Part shown: one piece after another, positions 17,238-25,988 of the stretch
Layout of the letters: every line of letters begins with the position of its first letter
How positions within the stretch are numbered: the first letter of the stretch is position 1
NCBI GenBank assembly: GCA_031549415.1
Contig: JAVBPU010000008.1
Span: 30,424-94,423, forward strand
DNA length: 64,000 bases
Direction of reading: 5' to 3'
From: Limiplasma sp031549415
Lineage (GTDB): Bacteria > Bacillota > Clostridia > Christensenellales > Aristaeellaceae
The notes under the pieces: generated by a model
What the model was told of the DNA's origin: nothing
The model's database searches: none
The model's input: the letters and a program-made list of their open reading frames with translations, nothing else
Position numbers and translations under genes: made by a program

Positions 17238-18926
17238 ATGGCAGGCCCTAACACCAACGACCCAGCATCCACGGTCCATGTCACCCTAGACGGCCAGCAA
17301 GCCGCCTTCCCCTCCGGCGTTCTCTTGCGGGACGCCTTGGAACAGCTTATGCCCGCCAAGGCCCCCCAGGTGCTTTGCGCCCTGTACGGCGGAATTTGCG
17401 TGGAGCTGAACCAGCCCATCGATATCGATTGCGAGCTGACCTCCGTCACCTACCAGGACGAGGAAGGCCGCCGGGTCTATGAGCGCTCCTTGCGCTTTTT
17501 GTTTTTGCTGAGCATGAGCCGCCTGTATCCGGGCAAGAACGTCCGCATCTTGAACTCCATCGGTTATGGGGTGTATTTGCAGCTTCTGGGCGAGGACATC
17601 ACCACCGACATGGTTCACGCCCTGGAAGCGGATATGAAGGCGCTGGTCTCCCAGGACATCCCCTTTACCAAGGAGACTTGGTCCCGGGAGGAAGCCATCC
17701 AGTATTTTGAAAAGGAAGGCTGGCCCGACAAAGCCCGCATTCTGGGCTACCGCCCCCATGAAACCATCACCATGTACCGCATTGGAAACCTGTGCGAGTA
17801 TTTCTATGGGGCCATGCTGCCTTCCACGGGCTACATCAAGGTGTTTTCCCTCAAGCCGCATTTCCCGGGCATGGTCATCCAGTTCCCCGCCCCCAGCAAC
17901 CCGGCCGTCCCCGCCCCCTATATTCCCCGGCCCAAGCACCTGCGCGTCTTTGCCCAGTCCCAACGCTGGTGCAATATCCTGGGGGTGGCCAACGCCTTCG
18001 ACGTGAACGAGATGATTCGCTCGGACCGTTTCCGGGAGTTCATCCGGGTGAATGAGGCGCTCCATGACAAGTCCATCGCGGGCATCGCGGACGAGATCAT
18101 GGCCCGGCACGCGCGCATCGTGATGATTTTTGGCCCCTCCTCCAGCGGCAAGACCACGTTTTGCAACCGTTTGGCCGTGCACCTGCGGGTACTGGGCCAG
18201 GTGCCCAAAATGCTGTCCTTGGACGATTTTTACAGGGACCGGAAGGACCTGCCCCTGGAAGCGGACGGCCAGCCGGATTTGGAAAGCGTCCACGCGCTGG
18301 ATATCCCCTATTTAAGCGAATGCCTGGAAAAGTTGCTGGGAGGCCAAACCGTGGAAATGCCCCGGTTCAGCTTCCAAACCGGCAGCCGCTCCCCGGAAAG
18401 CTATCCCCTGCACCTGGCCGCCAATGAGCCTTTGCTGGTGGAAGGCATCCACGGCATGAATGATTTGATCACCTCGGAAATCCCGGAGCAACTCATGTAT
18501 GGCGTATATGTCAGCGCCTTGCCCTGTATCAACCTGGACAACCACAACCGCATCCGGACCACCGACGTGCGCTTGCTGCGCCGTATTGTGCGGGACGTAA
18601 GCTTTCGCGGCACCTCGCCGGAGCAAACCATCCAAATGTGGCCCAGCGTCCGCGCGGGGGAGGAAAAATGGATTTTTCCCAACCAGGAAAAGGCGGACGC
18701 CATGTTCAATACCTCGCTGCACTATGAGCTGCCCATCTTAAAGACCGTCGCCTATGAGCTGCTGCAAGGCATTCCCAAGTCCCAGCCGGAGTATTTGATG
18801 GCCCGCAGGCTGCTCAAGATCCTCCACTACTTCCTGCCCGTGGACCAGGACGTATTCCATGAAATCCCTCCTCTTTCCATATTAAGGGAGTTCATCGGGG
18901 CCTGTGCCTTCTACGACAGACATTGA
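17238..18926 (+). CDS. Nucleoside (uridine-type) kinase with N-terminal threonyl-tRNA-synthetase-like region
   Basis: A 562-residue fusion. The first ~65 residues resemble a TGS/ubiquitin-like domain (VHVTLDGQQAAFPSG). About residues 70-250 resemble the second additional domain of threonyl-tRNA synthetase. The C-terminal half is a P-loop kinase with Walker A GPSSSGKTT (about 298) and SLDDFYRDR, as in uridine kinases. This architecture is annotated in many Firmicutes as nucleoside kinase; it presumably phosphorylates a nucleoside or related substrate. The start at 17238 has GAGGGAGG upstream. The next promoter's -35 box overlaps its stop codon. Confidence 0.85.
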   Translation: MAGPNTNDPASTVHVTLDGQQAAFPSGVLLRDALEQLMPAKAPQVLCALYGGICVELNQPIDIDCELTSVTYQDEEGRRVYERSLRFLFLLSMSRLYPGKNVRILNSIGYGVYLQLLGEDITTDMVHALEADMKALVSQDIPFTKETWSREEAIQYFEKEGWPDKARILGYRPHETITMYRIGNLCEYFYGAMLPSTGYIKVFSLKPHFPGMVIQFPAPSNPAVPAPYIPRPKHLRVFAQSQRWCNILGVANAFDVNEMIRSDRFREFIRVNEALHDKSIAGIADEIMARHARIVMIFGPSSSGKTTFCNRLAVHLRVLGQVPKMLSLDDFYRDRKDLPLEADGQPDLESVHALDIPYLSECLEKLLGGQTVEMPRFSFQTGSRSPESYPLHLAANEPLLVEGIHGMNDLITSEIPEQLMYGVYVSALPCINLDNHNRIRTTDVRLLRRIVRDVSFRGTSPEQTIQMWPSVRAGEEKWIFPNQEKADAMFNTSLHYELPILKTVAYELLQGIPKSQPEYLMARRLLKILHYFLPVDQDVFHEIPPLSILREFIGACAFYDRH

Positions 18927-18951
18927 CAAGGCCGTGAAAATATTGTATAAG
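18923..18951 (+). promoter_or_regulatory. Promoter of the GT2 gene
   Basis: Consensus TTGACA (18923-18928, overlapping the upstream stop codon), a 17-base spacer and TATAAG (18946-18951). Confidence 0.75.
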
Positions 18952-18993
18952 TAAGTGTTGTTAATTGTCATGTCGAGGGAGGCTGCGGGTGGC

Positions 18994-20364
18994 GTGGAAA
19001 CCGTTGCACAGATCATTCGTGCTCTCATGGGCGTGATGAGCGTTTGGTTCATTTTTTTCTTCCTCTACCAACTGTTCATCAGCTTTTTCGGCTTCAAGCG
19101 CAAAACAAAGGATTACGAAGATTTTGACCCCAAGCTACGCTTCCTCGTGTTGGTGCCTGCTCACAACGAGGAGACGGTGATTGCGGACATCATTAACAAT
19201 TTGAAACACATGGAGTATCCCCGCGAGCTCTATGATTTTTATATCCTGGCGGACAACTGCACCGACCGCACTGCCGATGTGGCCCGCCAAATGGGCGCAA
19301 ACGTCATTGAGTCCTTTAAGGCCTCGCCGGACGCCCCTACGGGCAAACCCGTTGTGCTCCAAAAGACCCTGGAAGCCATGGCAGGATACCAGGACAAGTA
19401 CGACATGGTGATGTTTTTTGACGCGGACAACCTGATTGACCCCAATATGTTCTTGGAGGTCAATAGCCAGTACCTCTCCCACGAGGGCAAGGTGGCTGTG
19501 ATACAATGCTATCTGGGCAGCAAGAACAAAAACGGCCTGGTGGCACTTTTTTACTATATGTTCTATACCATCAACAACCGGTTTATTCAGTTTGCCAAGG
19601 GCCGTCTGGGCCTCAATGGCGGCATTGGCGGCACGGGCTTTGCCGTCTCCACCGAATATCTATACCAGCGGGGCGGCTGGAGCTCCATGTCCCTGACGGA
19701 GGACTTTGAACTGCAAATCGAAGCCACCTGCGATGGACAGCGCATCCTATGGAACCACAATGTGCGCATCTATGACGAAAAGCCCACGAAGCTCTATGCC
19801 AGCCTGCGACAACGGATTCGCTGGGCGCAAGGGCACTGGTATGTGGTGTTAAAAAATACCAAGCGTCTTTTTCGCGCCATCAAAAACAAGCAGATTTCCT
19901 GTAAGGAGTTTGCGTCCACCTTCCTCACCATGTACAGCTTGACCACTTATGTGGTTTGGATGTTGAACTTGCTGCTGGGCCTGATCCTTCTGATTTTTGA
20001 ATGGGTTGGCCTGATTTCTGTTCCTGAAGTGGAAATTACACTGCAAAGCTGGGCCAGCGTGAACCTGCCCGGCCTTTTGGTATTCCTCTATTCCTTCATT
20101 CTCCTGTTTTTCGTAGGCGATTATATGGATAACAGCAACCGGTTCCGTCTGCGCACGTTGTTCCCCATGGTGGTCAGTGTGCTGCTGAACACCGTGGTGG
20201 TTCTTCTGGCCCAGTTCATCGGCCTTTGCAAATACAAGAAGCAAACCGTCTGGGACAAGACGGAGCATAGCATCAACCGCTTAAACGAGTCCATGCTCCT
20301 GCCCCAGCAGGGCCCGGAACCTACGCTGGAATTGGTCCCGGAGAATACCGAAAAAACAGCGTAA
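18994..20364 (+). CDS. Membrane glycosyltransferase, family 2
   Basis: Processive-type GT2 enzyme of about 456 residues with one N-terminal helix, a cytoplasmic catalytic domain and three C-terminal helices. Motifs: LVPAHNEE, DNCTDRTADVA, the metal-binding FDADN (about 143), SLTEDFE, and QRIRWAQGH, the QxxRW acceptor motif (about 271). It resembles cellulose and hyaluronan synthase-like enzymes that extrude polysaccharide. The GTG at 18994 has GGGAGG 11 bases upstream. An ATG at 18970 would leave almost no leader after the promoter, so the exact start is uncertain. Confidence 0.88.
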   Translation: METVAQIIRALMGVMSVWFIFFFLYQLFISFFGFKRKTKDYEDFDPKLRFLVLVPAHNEETVIADIINNLKHMEYPRELYDFYILADNCTDRTADVARQMGANVIESFKASPDAPTGKPVVLQKTLEAMAGYQDKYDMVMFFDADNLIDPNMFLEVNSQYLSHEGKVAVIQCYLGSKNKNGLVALFYYMFYTINNRFIQFAKGRLGLNGGIGGTGFAVSTEYLYQRGGWSSMSLTEDFELQIEATCDGQRILWNHNVRIYDEKPTKLYASLRQRIRWAQGHWYVVLKNTKRLFRAIKNKQISCKEFASTFLTMYSLTTYVVWMLNLLLGLILLIFEWVGLISVPEVEITLQSWASVNLPGLLVFLYSFILLFFVGDYMDNSNRFRLRTLFPMVVSVLLNTVVVLLAQFIGLCKYKKQTVWDKTEHSINRLNESMLLPQQGPEPTLELVPENTEKTA

Positions 20365-20378
20365 TCCGCTGTTTTTTC
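20351..20378 (+). terminator. Terminator with the stop codon in its loop
   Basis: AAAAAACAGCG (20351-20361) pairs with CGCTGTTTTTT (20367-20377). The loop contains the TAA stop codon of the GT2 gene. The downstream arm supplies the U-tract. Confidence 0.85.
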
Positions 20379-20458
20379 ATGTTCCAATTTTTTGCAACCG
20401 CCGTGCAAAAAATAACGAAAACCCATATCTCGTCGCAATTTTTCAGCGCATGCCAAAC

Positions 20459-20487
20459 TTGACAGATTTGGCTGGACAGACTATAAT
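20459..20487 (+). promoter_or_regulatory. Perfect consensus sigma-A promoter of the ncRNA
   Basis: TTGACA (20459-20464), a 17-base spacer and TATAAT (20482-20487), the only fully consensus promoter noted in the window. Transcription should begin near 20494. Confidence 0.85.
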
Positions 20488-20493
20488 ATGCAA

Positions 20494-20804
20494 GTCGGCT
20501 CATTAGGTTCCGTCTTGGAGACCCAGGTTGGAACCGTGCTGGTTTTCGGATATATTCCCACGAATTGGCTTTCCCCGCCCTGACCAGGGAGATGGTTCTT
20601 CCGTCTGGGCCGCGGGTTTTGCAGAGTAAGGCGCAAGGCGCTTGACTGGGTATATAGGCAAGCTGAGTAAGCCAATAAGGCGGTTTCATATGATGCCACC
20701 CGCCTTATGCTCATGATGCATACCCTTACATGCTTCCGTTCTTTTTTCTTGCATGTGATCCGTAAACAAACTAGAGCCGCACGGGTTTTCCCGTGGGCTT
20801 TTTC
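20494..20804 (+). ncRNA. Probable structured noncoding RNA of about 310 nt (unidentified; 6S-like fold possible)
   Basis: The interval runs from a perfect promoter to a strong terminator and holds no credible open frame. It can fold into a 5' hairpin (20506-20511 with 20530-20535; 20514-20518 with 20523-20527). Alternatively it forms a long rod (20522-20526 with 20605-20609; 20530-20535 with 20594-20599; 20539-20543 with 20583-20587), which uses some of the same bases. A further perfect 8-bp stem TAAGGCGG/CCGCCTTA lies at about 20676-20706. The interrupted rod recalls 6S RNA, but I saw no diagnostic sequence. tmRNA, RNase P RNA, SRP RNA and T-box hallmarks are absent. It could also be a long rny leader. 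Confidence 0.6.
20775..20804 (+). terminator. Intrinsic terminator ending the ncRNA, upstream of rny
   Basis: Stem AGCC-CACGGG with CCCGTGGGCT (one bulged G at 20779), TTTT loop and a TTTTT tail near 20799-20803. Confidence 0.85.
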
Positions 20805-20875
20805 TGTTGATCAGAAAAACCAATTACGCTTTTATTCTTTGCATGAAAGCACCAAAACAAGAAAGGAGAGGCTCT

Positions 20876-22417
20876 ATGAATCCCATCATTGTGATACTCA
20901 TCGCCCTGGCCACTGCCGCCCTGGGCGTTGCCGGTGGATATGCCTACCGCAAACAATCCGGCGAAAAGAAAATTGGCCGCACAGAAGAATATGCCAAGAA
21001 CCTGTTGGACGACGCCATGCGCAAGGCGGACGAGAAAAAGAAAGAAACCATTTTGGAGGCCAAGGAAGAGGTCCTTCGCCTGAAAACGGAGCTGGACCGG
21101 GAATGCCGCGACCGCCGCGCGGAAGTGCAGCGCAGCGAGCGCCGCATTTTGCAGCGGGAGGAGACCCTGGACAAGAAACAAGACAATATGGAGGCCCGGG
21201 AGGAATCCCTCAACAACAAAGCCGGTGAGCTGCAACGGCTGCAGGAGGACTTGGTGCAGGGGCAACAGCGGCAGGCGAATGAACTGGAACGCATCGCCGC
21301 CATGACCCAGGATGAAGCCCGTCAGATGCTGGTCAGCCGCATCCAAAAGGATGCCTTCCACGACGCCGCCGGCATGGTGCGGGATATTGAGACCCGGGCC
21401 AAGGAAGAGGGCGAAAAGAAGGCCCGCAATATCATTGCCCTGGCCATTCAAAAATGCGCCGCGGACCATGTGGCGGAAAGCACCGTCTCGGTCATTAGCT
21501 TGCCGAACGATGACATGAAGGGCCGCATCATCGGCCGGGAGGGCCGCAACATTCGCGCCCTGGAAACCGCCACCGGCGTGGACCTGATCATCGACGATAC
21601 CCCCGAAGCTGTCATCGTCAGCGCCTTTGACCCGGTGCGCCGGGAAATTGCCCGGCTGGCCGTGGAAAAGCTGATTATGGACGGCCGCATTCACCCCGCC
21701 CGCATCGAAGAAATGGTGGACAAGGCCCGCAAGGAAGTGGACAACCAGATCCGCGAGGCGGGAGAGCAGGCCGTATTTGAAACCCACCAACACGGTATCC
21801 ACCACGAGCTGATCAAGATTTTAGGCCGCCTGCGCTACCGCACCAGCTATGGCCAGAACGTGCTAAAGCACTCCATCGAGGTGAGCCACCTGGCCGGTCT
21901 GATGGCGGCGGAACTGGGCGCGGACGTGGCATTGGCCAAGCGCGCCGGCCTGCTGCACGACATTGGCAAGGGTGTGGACCATGAGGCCGAGGGCACCCAC
22001 GTGACCCTGGGCGGCGAGCTGGCCCGCAAGTACCGGGAAAGCCCGGATGTGATCCATGCCATTCTGGCCCACCACAACGATGTGGAACCCCAGACCATCG
22101 AGGCCGTGCTGGTGCAGGCCGCCGACGCCATCTCCGCCGCCCGTCCAGGGGCCCGCCGTGAGTCCTTGGAGAACTACATCAAGCGCCTGGAGAAGCTGGA
22201 AGAAATCGCCAATTCCTTCATCGGCGTGGACAAGTGCTTTGCCATCCAAAGCGGCCGCGAGGTGCGCATCATGGTCAAGCCCGAGGATGTCACCGACGAT
22301 GGCACCAAGGTGCTGGCCAAGGAAATCGCCAAGAAGATCGAAAAAGAGCTGGAATATCCTGGCCAAATTCGCGTGAATGTGATCCGGGAGACCCGCAGCA
22401 CCGAATTTGCCAAATAA
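20876..22417 (+). CDS. rny: Ribonuclease Y
   Basis: Membrane-anchored endoribonuclease that initiates mRNA decay and processing in Firmicutes. The 513-residue product has an N-terminal transmembrane helix (about 2-22), a long charged coiled coil (about 30-180), a KH domain with MKGRIIGREGRNIRALE (about 217), and an HD domain with RAGLLHDIGKGVDHEAEGTH (about 358-377). Normal length. The start at 20876 is set by GAAAGGAGAG. It follows the ncRNA terminator by about 70 bases, so expression may depend on readthrough or an unseen promoter. Confidence 0.96.
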   Translation: MNPIIVILIALATAALGVAGGYAYRKQSGEKKIGRTEEYAKNLLDDAMRKADEKKKETILEAKEEVLRLKTELDRECRDRRAEVQRSERRILQREETLDKKQDNMEAREESLNNKAGELQRLQEDLVQGQQRQANELERIAAMTQDEARQMLVSRIQKDAFHDAAGMVRDIETRAKEEGEKKARNIIALAIQKCAADHVAESTVSVISLPNDDMKGRIIGREGRNIRALETATGVDLIIDDTPEAVIVSAFDPVRREIARLAVEKLIMDGRIHPARIEEMVDKARKEVDNQIREAGEQAVFETHQHGIHHELIKILGRLRYRTSYGQNVLKHSIEVSHLAGLMAAELGADVALAKRAGLLHDIGKGVDHEAEGTHVTLGGELARKYRESPDVIHAILAHHNDVEPQTIEAVLVQAADAISAARPGARRESLENYIKRLEKLEEIANSFIGVDKCFAIQSGREVRIMVKPEDVTDDGTKVLAKEIAKKIEKELEYPGQIRVNVIRETRSTEFAK

Positions 22418-22428
22418 TTTTTCGTCGC

Positions 22429-22464
22429 TTGACCCTGCCCGCGCTTTCTCGCGGGCAGGGTCAA
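22429..22464. repeat. Perfect 15-bp inverted repeat after rny
   Basis: The arm at 22429-22443 is exactly complementary to 22450-22464 with a 6-base loop. No T-run follows on either strand, so it may be an mRNA-stabilising hairpin or factor-dependent stop, not a classic terminator. Confidence 0.7.
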
Positions 22465-22512
22465 ACCAATGTCTCCGGCTACGTAAGAACACGAAAGCGA
22501 GGTCCTTCCTTC

Positions 22513-23400
22513 ATGGAGCAAAACACGAACAAAGCGATGAACCCTATCTTTGCTTGGCTGTACCGGTTGGTCAAAGGCATTGTCATCGGCACGGGCTTTA
22601 TCATTCCCGGCGTCAGCGGCGGCGTTTTTGCGGCGATTTTTGGCGTATACGAGCCAATGATCCACTTTTTCGCCAATATTCAAAAGGATTTCTGGAAAAA
22701 CATCAAGTTTTTCTTGCCCATCGGCGTGGGCGTGCTCATCAGCATGGTGATCTGCTCCAAAGTGCTGGGCGACTTCTTCGACCGTTCGGAAGTGCCCCTG
22801 CTCTGGTTCTTTATTGGCTGTGTGCTGGGCACGCTGCCCATGCTGTGGCAGCAGGCGGGCAAAGAGGGCCGGGATACCCGGCATACCGTCATTCTGGCGG
22901 TCACCATCGTGGCGGTGGGCCTGTTCCTTTATTTCATCAAGGGCTGGCTTTCCGCTGTGACCATTCCCACCGATAGCATTTGGGTCTGGCTGATGGCAGG
23001 TGCGCTGATGGGCCTGGGGGCCATCGTGCCCGGGCTGAGCCCCTCCAACTTCTTGTTGTATATGGGCATTTATGGCGTGATGATGCAGCGCATTGGCGGC
23101 CTGGACTTTGCTGTATTGATTCCGGTGGTGATAGGCGCCCTGCTGTGCTTCCTGCTCCTCTCCAAAGCCTTTGACCGGCTGTTTGCCAAGGCCTATGCGG
23201 GAATTTACCATTTCATCATCGGCCTGGTCATCGCTTCCACCATCATGATCATTCCCTTCCCCGGCAAAGTGTTGGAAAGCGGCGCACTGGCCACCTATAC
23301 CTTGCCCTCTGCCCTGGTTTGCGCGCTGGTCTGCGCGGTGGGCATCGCGCTGGGCTACTGCATGGGCCTGTTGGAGAAGAAGTACAAGCCGGAGGACTGA
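22513..23400 (+). CDS. DUF368 membrane protein (undecaprenyl-phosphate translocase family)
   Basis: A 295-residue protein with about eight transmembrane helices. It carries the family's repeated signatures GTGFIIPGVSGGVFAAIFGV (about 26-45) and GLGAIVPGLSPSNFLLYMGI (about 171-190), two inverted structural halves. DUF368 proteins in other bacteria have been shown to recycle the undecaprenyl-phosphate lipid carrier across the membrane, which would supply the wall and glycan genes nearby. ATG at 22513 with a weak GAGG site. It is followed by two hairpins, the second a terminator. Confidence 0.88.
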   Translation: MEQNTNKAMNPIFAWLYRLVKGIVIGTGFIIPGVSGGVFAAIFGVYEPMIHFFANIQKDFWKNIKFFLPIGVGVLISMVICSKVLGDFFDRSEVPLLWFFIGCVLGTLPMLWQQAGKEGRDTRHTVILAVTIVAVGLFLYFIKGWLSAVTIPTDSIWVWLMAGALMGLGAIVPGLSPSNFLLYMGIYGVMMQRIGGLDFAVLIPVVIGALLCFLLLSKAFDRLFAKAYAGIYHFIIGLVIASTIMIIPFPGKVLESGALATYTLPSALVCALVCAVGIALGYCMGLLEKKYKPED

Positions 23401-23418
23401 GCGTCCAAAAGCGGCGCT

Positions 23419-23443
23419 GAAATGCCCATAAAATGGGCATTTC
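23419..23443. repeat. 11-bp inverted repeat after the DUF368 gene
   Basis: GAAATGCCCAT (23419-23429) and ATGGGCATTTC (23433-23443) with a 3-base loop, just before the terminator. Confidence 0.6.
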
Positions 23444-23462
23444 AAAGGTCGGTACATCATCG

Positions 23463-23490
23463 AAAGGAGGCCGCGACGGCCTCCTTTTTT
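23463..23490 (+). terminator. Intrinsic terminator of the DUF368 gene
   Basis: Perfect 11-bp stem (23463-23473 with 23477-23487), CGA loop and T-run to 23490. Confidence 0.85.
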
Positions 23491-23530
23491 CATATCCTCT
23501 CATAGGGTGGGGAAAGTATCTCGTTCTATG

Positions 23531-24610
23531 CTACTCTCCACTCAAAAACGCCTTCACCGCCTGGCTGTTCTTTTTCAGATTGGGCACCAGCACCTGCATC
23601 CCCGCCACCACATCATCATGAAACGCGTTGTCCAGCGGCACCTGCATGCTGGATAGCTTCATCTCCTTCTCCCCTTGCAGCAGGGGTAGCAGGGCCATGA
23701 TGTCCTTGAGGGTGAGGTCGGTTTCCACCGCGTCAAAGTTTTGCATCACCCATTGCAGCATTTGCGGCGTGCTCATGGAACGCATCTGGGTAACGATGCC
23801 TTCCAGCACCCGGCGCTGGCGGCCTGTGCGCATAAAATCGCTGTCCATTTTGCGGATACGGCAAAAGGATAGCGCCTGTTTCCCGGTGAGGCGCTGCTCG
23901 CCCGCCTCCGCCAACAGGCCGTCCTCCTTGGGAAAGCCAAAATCCTGGTTGTACTCCTTCAGGAACTTGTTCAGCGCTACCCGTTCCTTCTCGCTCACGG
24001 CCACGGGAACGCCACCCATGCGGTCCACCAGTTGGATCAGCGCCTGAAAATCCACAGTCACCACACTGTCGGCCCGCACGCCGAAATTGTTTTCCAGGGT
24101 TTGCTGCAGCAGCGCCGCCCCTCCGTAAAAATAGGCGGCGTTCAGCCGGGTGGTGCCATGGCCGGGAATCTTAACCAACAGGTCCCGCAAAAAGGAGACC
24201 ATCCGGGTTTCCCCGGTGGCGGTATTGATCTGGGCCAAAATCATGGTATCGCTACGGCCATAGTTGTCCTTTTCATGGGAATCCACCCCAATGAGCAGCA
24301 CCGACAGCACGCCCTCTTCCTGGGTGGCAAGGCCCAAGGGCGTCTCATTTTCCTCAATGGTCACCACATCTGCGGGAATGCCCTCTTCCGCATAGCCCTG
24401 GCCAGACCAGGGCGGAGCCACGGTGCTGGCCGGTACCAGCAGGGGCATCACCGGGAGCCCGATGGTGGGCTGCGCCTGGATCGGTGTGCTGCTGGCATAG
24501 GCCGGACCCTGCAAAACCGAGGCCCCTTGTAAAAAGAAAAAAAGGCCCATCGCAAGCAGGACCGCGCCGCCAGACACGCGCCGAAACCCGCCTTTTTGCC
24601 ACATCTTCAT
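23531..24610 (-). CDS. LytR-CpsA-Psr (LCP) family protein
   Basis: LCP enzymes transfer teichoic acid or capsule polymers from undecaprenyl-pyrophosphate carriers to peptidoglycan. The 359-residue product has a short cytoplasmic N terminus, a signal-anchor helix (about 13-30), a linker, then the LCP domain: VLLIGVDSHEKDNYGRSDTM (about 104-123), MVSFLRDLLVKIPGHGTTRL (about 138-157) and FCRIRKMDSDFMRTGRQRRV (about 251-270), containing the Arg and Asp residues that contact pyrophosphate and Mg. The start at 24610 has GGGAGGAAGG upstream. A TTGATA/TAATCA promoter pair lies about 110 bases upstream, overlapping the end of the CDF gene. Confidence 0.92.
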   Translation of the reverse strand: MKMWQKGGFRRVSGGAVLLAMGLFFFLQGASVLQGPAYASSTPIQAQPTIGLPVMPLLVPASTVAPPWSGQGYAEEGIPADVVTIEENETPLGLATQEEGVLSVLLIGVDSHEKDNYGRSDTMILAQINTATGETRMVSFLRDLLVKIPGHGTTRLNAAYFYGGAALLQQTLENNFGVRADSVVTVDFQALIQLVDRMGGVPVAVSEKERVALNKFLKEYNQDFGFPKEDGLLAEAGEQRLTGKQALSFCRIRKMDSDFMRTGRQRRVLEGIVTQMRSMSTPQMLQWVMQNFDAVETDLTLKDIMALLPLLQGEKEMKLSSMQVPLDNAFHDDVVAGMQVLVPNLKKNSQAVKAFLSGE

Positions 24611-24713
24611 GTTCCTTCCTCCCACATGCGCTCAATCGCGTGCAATTGCTGATTCAACGCTACCTGCTGGGCTTTTGTTTCACTTGCCAAAATTTACGAA
24701 AAAGAGAAGATGA

Positions 24714-25883
24714 TTACGAAAAAAAGTAATCTGTATCAAATTGTACTATCACTTCATATCGACTGTCAAGGGCCTTGGCATAGGCCTTCATGGAGCGCAG
24801 CAACGCTTCCTGGTCTTCATATCCCACCGGCAAAACGCAGTCAAAAATCAAATTGATCTGGCGCTGGCCGGGCACCATCCGAAAATCGTGCAAATTCAGC
24901 CGTTCATCCGTGTTCTGCAAGAAGGCCCTCATGTTTTCCTTGACGGCATTGGTCAGAGAATCCTCTGTGACGATGGGGTCCATATGGATGCAAATGGCGA
25001 TGTTTAGCTCCTTGCCAATGTCCCTTTCCGCCCGGTCAATGGCTTCGTGGATCTCCACAATGTCCGCCGTGGCGCTGACCTCCGCATGGACCGAGGCAAT
25101 GCAGCGACCCGGCCCATAGTCATGCAGCACCAAATCATGCAGGCCTAAAATGCCGGGAGTGGCCAGCAACATCTTCTTAATTTTTTCGGCTTTTTCCGGG
25201 TCCGGTTTTTCCCCCAGCAGCAGGCCCACGGTGTCCCGGCAAACCCCGTATCCGGCCCGGAGAACCACCACCGCCACCAGCACACCCATGTATCCGTCCA
25301 CCTGCCAGCCAAAGGCGAATTGCAGCGCGAGGCTTGCCAGCACCGCGCCGGTGGCCAACACATCGCTGAGGCTGTCCTTGGAGGCTGCCAGCAAGGTGGC
25401 GCTGTTGATTTTGCGGCCCAGAACGCGATAAAAAACAAACAGCCATAGCTTCACTAGCAGCGCCATGCCCAGCAACAGGATCACCGGCCAATCAAGGGTC
25501 AGGGGCGTTGGATGAAAAATAGCCTGGATGCCCTCTTTCAGCAAAGTGATGCCCATGACCAAAATCAGGGCCCCTACCCCCAGCGCGCCAATGTATTCCA
25601 TGCGCCCATGGCCAAAGGGATGTTCCCTGTCCATGGGCTTTCGTGCCATGCGTACGCTCACCAAGGATACCAGGCTTCCAAAGGCGTCGGACAGGTTGTT
25701 GGCCGCGTCCGCCACGATGGCCAGCGACCCGGTCACCAGCCCCAACAAGAATTTCCCCAGGGCCAACAGCACGTTCAGGCCAATGCCCACCACGCTGCCC
25801 AAAGAACCGTAGGCAGCGCGCACGTCTGGGTTTTCGACCTGCTGCGGGTCCTTGACAAAACGGTGAATCAACCAGTTCGTCAC
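24714..25883 (-). CDS. Cation diffusion facilitator (CDF) metal transporter
   Basis: Proton-coupled exporter of divalent metals (Zn, Fe, Mn or Co). The 389-residue product has six transmembrane helices, the metal-site motif VADAANNLSDAFGS (about 58-71), HPFGHGRMEYIG (about 88-99) and a second site ASKDSLSDVLATG (about 165-177). A cytoplasmic C-terminal domain of about 180 residues is longer than usual. GTG start with AAGGAGGTGG upstream. A TATAAT lies at 25934-25939 with a weak -35. Metal specificity cannot be read from the sequence. Confidence 0.92.
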   Translation of the reverse strand: MTNWLIHRFVKDPQQVENPDVRAAYGSLGSVVGIGLNVLLALGKFLLGLVTGSLAIVADAANNLSDAFGSLVSLVSVRMARKPMDREHPFGHGRMEYIGALGVGALILVMGITLLKEGIQAIFHPTPLTLDWPVILLLGMALLVKLWLFVFYRVLGRKINSATLLAASKDSLSDVLATGAVLASLALQFAFGWQVDGYMGVLVAVVVLRAGYGVCRDTVGLLLGEKPDPEKAEKIKKMLLATPGILGLHDLVLHDYGPGRCIASVHAEVSATADIVEIHEAIDRAERDIGKELNIAICIHMDPIVTEDSLTNAVKENMRAFLQNTDERLNLHDFRMVPGQRQINLIFDCVLPVGYEDQEALLRSMKAYAKALDSRYEVIVQFDTDYFFS

Positions 25884-25988
25884 CCTGCCACCTCCTTTTT
25901 GGGTCTCTTTGCAGCCTATGTGAAGAGTCTCTCATTATAGCACAGGAGCCGACCCTTGCCCATGCCAAACGCATGAAAAAGCACGGCT

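Noticed and set aside
20494..20804. tmRNA, RNase P RNA, SRP RNA or T-box identity for the RNA upstream of rny
   Set aside because: No CCA end or tag frame, no GAGGAAAGTCC-type motif, no SRP tetraloop region and no T-box GGTGGNACC sequence was found.
23531..23620. Possible CRISPR or tandem repeat arrays anywhere in the window
   Set aside because: Repeats found are inverted and chained hairpins without regularly spaced identical direct repeats.
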